Below, one piece after another: positions 7,576-9,794 of a stretch of DNA of 9,794 nucleotides. Each line of letters begins with the position of its first letter. Position 1 is the first letter of the stretch. The notes below the pieces were generated by a model, which searched no databases, was not told the origin of the DNA, and saw only the letters and a list, made by a program, of their open reading frames with translations. The stretch lies in NCBI GenBank assembly GCA_025455945.1, contig JALOLN010000070.1, positions 1 through 9,794 on the forward strand, read 5' to 3'. The DNA is from Actinomycetes bacterium (lineage in GTDB: Bacteria > Actinomycetota > Actinomycetes > Prado026). The position numbers and the translations under genes were made by a program.

Positions 7576-9489
7576 TCAGGGCGCGGTGAGCTTCAGCCGC
7601 GGCGGCGCCGTCCCCGTGGGGGGGACCTTCATCGACTGCAGGGCGAAGGCCATGACGTCGCGGAACACCGGGCCGGCGAGCCGCCCGCCGTAGTGGCCGT
7701 TGCGCGGGTTCTGCAGGGTGACCGCGACGACCAGCCGGGGCTGGTCGGCGGGGGCGAAGCCGATGAACGAGGCGGTGTACCCCCGGTAGCAGCTGCACGC
7801 CGGGTCGACCCGGTTGGCCGTGCCGGTCTTGCCGGCCACCCGGTAGCCGGGGATCTTGGCCATCGGGGCGGTCCCCTCGTCGGAGACCACGCTCTCCAGC
7901 ATCGCCCGCAGCGTGGCCGCCGTCCGCGCGGAGACCACGCGGGTGGTCGAGGGCGCGCCCGAGGCGACGAACGAGCCGTCGGGGGCGACGGTCCCGGCCA
8001 CCAGGGAGGGCTGCACGCGGACCCCGTTGTTCGCGATCGTGGCGAACACCGAGGCGGCCTGGACGGCGTTGAGGGACAGGCCCTGCCCGAACGCCACCGT
8101 CCCGAACTGCTCGGGCGACCAGGTGGCCGGGGCCGTGAGCAGGCCCTTGCTCTCGCCGGGGAACCCCAGGCCGGTCGGCTCCCCGATGCCGAACTTCTTC
8201 AGGTAGCCGTAGAGCCGGTCCTTGCCGATCTTCTTCGCGGCGATGATCGTGCCGATGTTGCTGGACTTGGCGAGGACACCGGTGAAGGTGAGCCGCTCCA
8301 CCCCGTGGTCGGCGTGGTCGTGGAACACCTTCTCGCCCAGCTTGAGCCCCACCGAGGTGCCGTTGCGGCTGGCCGGGACGACGACGGTGCTGCCCGCCCT
8401 GAGCGCGCCCTCCTCCAGCACCGCGGCCGCGGTCATGATCTTGCTGGTGGAGCCGGGCTCGTAGATGTCGGACAGCGCCCGGTTGCCGATGTCCTCGGCC
8501 GACGCCGAGCCGAGGTCACCCGGGTCGAACGTCGGGGCGGTGGCCAGCGCGCGGATCGCACCGGTGCGGGTGTCGAGGACGACGACCGTGCCGCTGTCGG
8601 CGTTGGCCTCCTCGACCTTCGCCTCCAGCAGGTGCTGGGCCTGCCACTGGATGTCCCGGTCGATGGTCAGCCGGATGTCGGAGCCGGCCACCGGCTCCTC
8701 CTCCGCCGCGGAGTCGGTGGGGATCTGCCGGCCGCCCGCCCCGGCCTCGTAGGTCAGCACCCCGTCGAGACCGGCGAGCTCCTGCTGGTAGGCCAGCTCG
8801 ATGCCGCCGCGGCCGTCGCCTTCACGGCCGACGAAGCCCACGACGCTCGCCGCCAGCCCGCTGGCGGGGTAGACCCGCCGGGTCGTCGGCTCGCTGAAGA
8901 TGCCGGGCAGCTCCAGGTCCGACACCTGCTCCCAGGCCTCGGGCGTGACCTGCCGGGCCAGGTACACGAACCGCTTGGTGCCGGTGAGCCGCTCCTGCAG
9001 CTCCTGCTGGCCGGCCGCGTTGACCCCGAGCACCGGCGCCAGCAGGGCCGCGGACGTCGCCGGGTCCTCGACGAGGGTCTGGTCGGCGGTGACGTTGCGG
9101 GCCTCGACGCTGGTCGCGAGCACCGTGCCGTGGACGTCGGTGATCTCCCCCCGCGCCGCGGGCAGCTCCACGGTGCGCAGCCGGCCGGCCTCCGCGCGGG
9201 CGGCGTTCTCCGGCGCCTGGACGGCCTGCAAGTCGAGCAGCCGGCCGCCGAACAGGCTGAGGACGACGGCCGCCGCGATGAGGGCGCCGTGCAGCCGCCG
9301 GGACGAGTCGCCCAGCCGCAGGGTGCGCGGCGGCCGTGGCGGGCGCGGCGGCCGCGGTGGCCGCGGAGGTGCGGCAGACCGGGGCGGCCGCGGGCGCGCG
9401 GGGGCTGCTGCCGCCGCTCGCCCGCCGGTGCGGGCCGCCGCCGTCCGCGGGGGCGTGCGCGGGGGCACCGAGCGGCGCGGGGGCGTCAC
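7576..9489 (-). CDS. ftsI: FtsI/PbpB (PBP3), septal peptidoglycan transpeptidase
   Basis: This is the monofunctional class B penicillin-binding protein that cross-links septal peptidoglycan with FtsW. It has 637 residues. A cytoplasmic tail of ~65 residues is rich in Pro, Arg and Ala and includes (PPR)5 at 41-55. One membrane anchor follows at about 68-88. The PBP dimerisation domain begins near AARGEITDVHGTVLATS (111-127) and includes TRRVYPASG (203-211). The transpeptidase domain has the serine motif STSK (347-350, nucleophile Ser347), SSN (409-411) and KTGT (554-557), so all three catalytic motifs are intact. There is no PASTA domain. Two Cys lie close together at 565 and 567 just after KTGT. 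The GTG start at 9489 overlaps the upstream stop as GTGA; the Shine-Dalgarno is weak, suggesting coupling. A GTG at residue 8 is another possible start. Its position ahead of murE supports FtsI rather than an elongation PBP. Confidence 0.97.
   Translation of the reverse strand: MTPPRRSVPPRTPPRTAAARTGGRAAAAAPARPRPPRSAAPPRPPRPPRPPRPPRTLRLGDSSRRLHGALIAAAVVLSLFGGRLLDLQAVQAPENAARAEAGRLRTVELPAARGEITDVHGTVLATSVEARNVTADQTLVEDPATSAALLAPVLGVNAAGQQELQERLTGTKRFVYLARQVTPEAWEQVSDLELPGIFSEPTTRRVYPASGLAASVVGFVGREGDGRGGIELAYQQELAGLDGVLTYEAGAGGRQIPTDSAAEEEPVAGSDIRLTIDRDIQWQAQHLLEAKVEEANADSGTVVVLDTRTGAIRALATAPTFDPGDLGSASAEDIGNRALSDIYEPGSTSKIMTAAAVLEEGALRAGSTVVVPASRNGTSVGLKLGEKVFHDHADHGVERLTFTGVLAKSSNIGTIIAAKKIGKDRLYGYLKKFGIGEPTGLGFPGESKGLLTAPATWSPEQFGTVAFGQGLSLNAVQAASVFATIANNGVRVQPSLVAGTVAPDGSFVASGAPSTTRVVSARTAATLRAMLESVVSDEGTAPMAKIPGYRVAGKTGTANRVDPACSCYRGYTASFIGFAPADQPRLVVAVTLQNPRNGHYGGRLAGPVFRDVMAFALQSMKVPPTGTAPPRLKLTAP
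9325..9369 (-). repeat. Five 9-base tandem repeats encoding (Pro-Pro-Arg)5 in FtsI
   Basis: Inside ftsI, five consecutive 9-base units of the form CCN-CCN-CGN encode Pro-Pro-Arg five times (residues 41-55). Third codon positions differ between units, so this is not a recent exact duplication. Further PPR triplets occur earlier in the same tail. The tract is cytoplasmic by topology, ahead of the membrane anchor at ~68. It is a low-complexity, length-variable kind of sequence; no function is visible from it. Confidence 0.9.
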
Positions 9490-9794
9490 CGGGCGACCCC
9501 GGTCGCCGGACGCTTCGCCGGGGTCGGCACGCCGAGGATCGTGGCGTCCTCGGTGCGGAGGAAGACCGGGTTCGTGCCGGGGACCAGCCCGATCTGGCGC
9601 GCCCGCTCGGCCAGCCGCTGCGGGGACTCCAGGACGGCGACCTCCTGCTGCAGCGCCTGCTCGCGGTCGTGGAGGGCGTCCACCCGGTCGGTGAGGTCGT
9701 GCGCGACGAACGAGCCCTGGGCGAGCACGGTGTTGAGGGCCAGCAGGCCGAGCTGGCCGACGGCGAGCAGCACCGAGACCAGCAGGACGAACGC
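9486..9794 (-). CDS. ftsL: FtsL-like / septum formation initiator family division protein (5' end outside window)
   Basis: The visible 102 residues are the C-terminal part of a small bitopic division protein. The frame is open to the window edge and already inside a hydrophobic stretch (about the first 21 visible residues, AFVLLVSVLL to LLALN), so the true start lies beyond 9794; a GTG at 9773 would fall inside the membrane segment and is unlikely to be the start. After the membrane segment comes a probable coiled coil (visible residues ~30-70) with DRVDALHDREQALQQEV and then SPQRLAERARQIGLVPG, the pattern of FtsL/DivIC-type proteins. Its family role is to form, with its partner, the scaffold that activates FtsW-FtsI. 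Primary sequence of this family is poorly conserved; the call rests on length, topology, coiled coil and position immediately before ftsI, overlapping it by four bases (GTGA). Confidence 0.85.
   Translation of the reverse strand, partial: AFVLLVSVLLAVGQLGLLALNTVLAQGSFVAHDLTDRVDALHDREQALQQEVAVLESPQRLAERARQIGLVPGTNPVFLRTEDATILGVPTPAKRPATGVAR

Noticed and set aside
6036..7589. A 517-codon open frame on the plus strand opposite murE
   Set aside because: It mirrors murE codons, has biased composition and no motif, and no ribosome binding site of its own; it is a shadow of murE.

Overview
The window is a stretch of the division and cell wall (dcw) gene cluster of a very GC-rich, meso-diaminopimelate-type actinobacterium. 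The protein style (HVEPAL-type MurG, a short FtsL-like protein before FtsI, Pro/Arg-rich FtsI N-terminus) suggests a lineage near Geodermatophilaceae (Blastococcus, Geodermatophilus, Modestobacter), but that placement is an inference from memory of the families.

All genes lie on the minus strand, so transcription runs from high to low coordinates: ftsL-like (partial, enters at the right edge) > ftsI/pbpB > murE > murF > mraY > murD > ftsW > murG (partial, leaves at the left edge). Coding density is almost complete. Four junctions are 4-base GTGA overlaps (ftsL/ftsI, murE/murF, murF/mraY, murD/ftsW), mraY and murD abut exactly, ftsW and murG are 3 bases apart, and the largest gap is 16 bases (ftsI to murE). 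No promoter, terminator, RNA gene, mobile element or CRISPR array is visible, so the eight genes look like an internal part of one polycistronic, translationally coupled unit. All seven visible or inferred start codons are GTG.

The genes act as one pathway. MurD, MurE and MurF extend the cytoplasmic UDP-MurNAc peptide (MurE carries the DNPR motif for meso-DAP). MraY moves it to undecaprenyl phosphate (lipid I). MurG adds GlcNAc (lipid II). FtsW polymerises and FtsI cross-links septal peptidoglycan, with the FtsL-like protein as a divisome scaffold.

The window is mostly textbook. The one real anomaly is in murG: the reading frame is intact, but the segment that should carry the glycine-rich GGSxGA loop at the start of the C-terminal sugar-nucleotide domain is absent, as if about 20-25 codons had been removed in frame near positions 300-311. 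This is either a sequence or assembly error in very GC-rich DNA or a genuine internal deletion in an essential enzyme. Smaller points are a (Pro-Pro-Arg)5 repeat in FtsI, a Cys-x-Cys in its transpeptidase domain, and a Gln in the first position of the usual MraY HHH motif. I found no evidence of a previously undescribed system.
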